NCBI GenBank assembly: GCA_964565705.1
Contig: CAZMGD010000013.1
Coordinates: 1 to 55,678, forward strand
DNA length: 55,678 bases
Reading direction: 5' to 3'
Source: CAZMGD01 sp964565705
Lineage (GTDB): Bacteria; Actinomycetota; Acidimicrobiia; Acidimicrobiales; Ilumatobacteraceae
A program made the translations under genes and the position numbers. The notes below the pieces were generated by a model. The model did no database searches and was not told the origin of the DNA. It saw only the letters and a program-made list of their open reading frames with translations. Position 1 is the stretch's first letter. The number at the start of each line of letters is the position of its first letter. This document shows, in pieces, positions 54,416 through 55,678 of this stretch.

Positions 54416-54541
54416 CACCGAACCTGCGGTCGGATCGCGCCCGGAACGGGCGCCGTTCGACCGCAAGAACGCGGCCCCCACCGAACCTGCGGTCGGATCG
54501 CGCCCGGAACGGGCGCCGTTCGACCGCAAGAACGCGGCCCG
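54416..54541. repeat. Two tandem 63-bp copies of a nested-hairpin element
   Basis: Copy 1 (54416-54478) and copy 2 (54479-54541) are identical except for the last base. Within each, GCGGTCG pairs with CGACCGC (54426-54432 / 54458-54464 in copy 1), enclosing GCGCCCG-GAA-CGGGCGC (54437-54453), so each copy folds into a long stem with a symmetric 4-nt internal loop. It begins 13 bp after the lacI stop. No T-run follows. It may be a REP-like element, a double terminator or a structured RNA; two copies are too few and lack the spacers for a CRISPR array. Confidence 0.8.
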
Positions 54542-54568
54542 AGGTCACTCCTCGGGTTCCCAAAACGA

Positions 54569-54890
54569 CTACGGCAGACCGACGATCATGGCCAACACGC
54601 CGAGCAGTTGACGCACGACGGTCGGCCCGACGTTGCCGGTCGATGGACCGCAGCGCTCGACCGCGACGGCGCGGAGCTGTTCGACCAACGCCCAACTCGC
54701 GTGTTCGAGCCCGTTGAGCGAGTCGGGGGTCACCTCGACGTGGCTCGGGAACGTTCGTCGAGTGGTCGTCAGGGGCACCACGAAGACCGTGGTGGGACGG
54801 AAGCATCGGCTGTCACGGTCACCGCGGGTCGGCGCAAGCCCGCCTCCGAACCCAACGGCACGCCGACGTCGGCCGTCACCAGGTCGCCGC
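54569..54890 (-). pseudogene. Frameshifted MazF-like toxin remnant
   Basis: Two frames together read as a MazF/PemK-like toxin. The upstream part (from about 54890) gives CGDLVTADVGVPLGSEAGLRRPAVTVTADA and then hits a stop. The downstream part, in another frame from about 54803, gives RPTTVFVVPLTTTRR and continues to the stop at 54569 with a typical MazF C-terminus. A few residues normally found between them are missing, so a small deletion probably caused the shift. No credible start codon precedes the first part, which overlaps the antitoxin 3' end. The toxin is therefore likely inactive. Confidence 0.6.
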
Positions 54891-55130
54891 AGTTCGCGAC
54901 ACGGCGAGGTCGGGGTCCAGCCAGGCGTCACGTTCGGCGACGTAGCCGGCCCACGCCACCGGATCGGCTCGCAAGGCGGCCTCTGCCTCAGCCATCTCGC
55001 GGGAGAACTGCTGCCTGCGCAGCGCCTCCAGCGCGGCGTCGAACGTCTCCGCCATCGTCGACGAACGTTGCTCGGCGAGTCGCCGCAACCGATCGCGCTG
55101 ATCGACGCTCACCCGAATCGTCGTAGACAT
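54876..55130 (-). CDS. Ribbon-helix-helix-type antitoxin
   Basis: An 84-aa protein with an N-terminal ribbon-helix-helix-like start (MSTTIRVSVDQRDRLRRLAEQRSSTMAETFDAALEALRR) and an acidic/aromatic tail (RADPVAWAGYVAERDAWLDPDL), the usual form of antitoxins paired with MazF-like toxins in actinobacteria. The N-terminus would dimerise and bind its own promoter, and the tail would bind the toxin. An ATG three codons upstream (55139) is an alternative start; neither has a clear Shine-Dalgarno. The toxin downstream is broken. The last residues (VSRTAATW) may be altered by the same decay. Confidence 0.75.
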   Translation of the reverse strand: MSTTIRVSVDQRDRLRRLAEQRSSTMAETFDAALEALRRQQFSREMAEAEAALRADPVAWAGYVAERDAWLDPDLAVSRTAATW

Positions 55131-55221
55131 CGCTGTCATACGAGCAGTCTGGGTGCGTCGGGCGCGCCGCCCACGAAGCATCATCGCGAGGCGAGCAGAA
55201 TCGACGACAGCGAGGAACATC

Positions 55222-55678
55222 ATGGGCTATCCGGACGGCGTCGGCGCCATCGACCTGATGATCGGCTTCCCGTTCAAGGACAAGAAGGCGACGTACGACT
55301 ACCTGCGAGCCGGCATCAAGGATGCCGGCGACGACGCCTCGGTGATGCCCGCCGGCTACATGTTCAAGGAGACGCCCGACGAGGCAGGCGAGCGCGACCC
55401 GATCGAGGTCACGTTCGGGGAGATGGATCGCTTCGGTGTCGCCGCCGGTCTGTTCAGCGTCAACGAGAACTCGATCGAGGCCAAGCGGCGGTTCCCGAAC
55501 CGGGTGTTCTTCAGCGTCGAGGTCGATCCCAACGACATCACCGGCGAGGTGCGCCGGATCCGGGCGGCGCACGAGCAGCACGGCCTGTCCGCGGTGACGA
55601 CGTTCCCCGCGGGGTGCCTGCCCCAGGTGCCGGTGAGCGACCGCCGCTACTACCCGATCTACCAGACCTGCATCGACC
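55222..55678 (+). CDS. Amidohydrolase family (amidohydrolase 2) protein, 3' end beyond window
   Basis: The frame is open from ATG 55222 (GAGG 6-7 nt upstream) to the right edge, giving 152 codons. The product starts MGYPDGVGAIDLMIGFPFKDKK and contains EVDPNDITGEVRRIRAAHEQHGLSAVTTFPAGC and PVSDRRYYPIYQTCID. I recognise this as the N-terminal part of an actinobacterial amidohydrolase-2 (TIM-barrel, metal-dependent hydrolase/decarboxylase) subgroup. The canonical metal-binding H-x-H after the first strand is replaced by IDLMIGFP here. The catalytic C-terminal half is outside, so the substrate cannot be judged. Confidence 0.82.
   Translation, partial: MGYPDGVGAIDLMIGFPFKDKKATYDYLRAGIKDAGDDASVMPAGYMFKETPDEAGERDPIEVTFGEMDRFGVAAGLFSVNENSIEAKRRFPNRVFFSVEVDPNDITGEVRRIRAAHEQHGLSAVTTFPAGCLPQVPVSDRRYYPIYQTCID

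Noticed and set aside
54416..54541. CRISPR-like repeat.
   Set aside because: Only two directly abutting copies, no spacers and no cas genes.

Overview
The window is high-GC DNA (roughly 70% by eye) densely packed with genes, many of which overlap by 4 bp (ATGA or GTGA). The family content (a SufR-type regulator with sufBCDT, LivHMG fusions, a HelZ-like SNF2 helicase, Thr-rich lipoproteins) points to Actinomycetota, most likely an Acidimicrobiia/Ilumatobacter-like organism. That placement is inference; no rRNA or tRNA gene was seen.

Layout. 1-5112 (-): a secreted protein, cut by the left edge, of at least 17 tandem carboxypeptidase-regulatory/Cna-B-like domains. 5675-9051 (+): an SNF2 helicase with a coupled 97-aa partner. 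9117-15796: an iron-sulfur/oxidative-stress block with a truncated haemoglobin, a SufR-like Fe-S repressor, a 1-Cys peroxiredoxin and a sufB-sufC-sufD-sufT-PAS operon. Three near-identical CTAG palindromes sit at the haemoglobin, peroxiredoxin and sufB promoters, so the block looks like one local regulon. 15983-21686 (+): nitronate monooxygenase, GH3 glucosidase and a lone molybdenum hydroxylase subunit. 21709-24196: a DUF2200 protein and a large lipoprotein.

24325-32342 (-): a complete four-gene Wadjet system (jetABCD, the TIGR02677/02678/02680/02679 set, i.e. type II). 32893-39893 (-): a six-gene operon for a Dcu-type transporter, a duplicated secreted protein, an S51 peptidase, a ThrE-like exporter, an N-formylglutamate amidohydrolase-like enzyme and an APC permease. 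Divergent from it (40051-43531, +) are two lipoproteins and a type I asparaginase. Together these suggest handling of aspartate/glutamate derivatives. The divergent promoter holds an unusual array of mutually exclusive hairpins.

43541-54402: a LacI-controlled uptake and hydrolysis operon in which nearly every gene is a fusion: a substrate-binding lipoprotein, MFS+LivF, LivH+LivM+LivG, and alpha/beta-hydrolase+GH3(PA14). A consensus promoter and two interleaved palindromes separate it from the divergent lacI-type gene. This is the most unusual system in the window: apparently import of an acylated or aryl glycoside followed by intracellular cleavage of both ester and glycosidic bonds. The right end has a 63-bp tandem repeat that folds into nested hairpins, an antitoxin with a decayed MazF-like toxin, and the start of an amidohydrolase.
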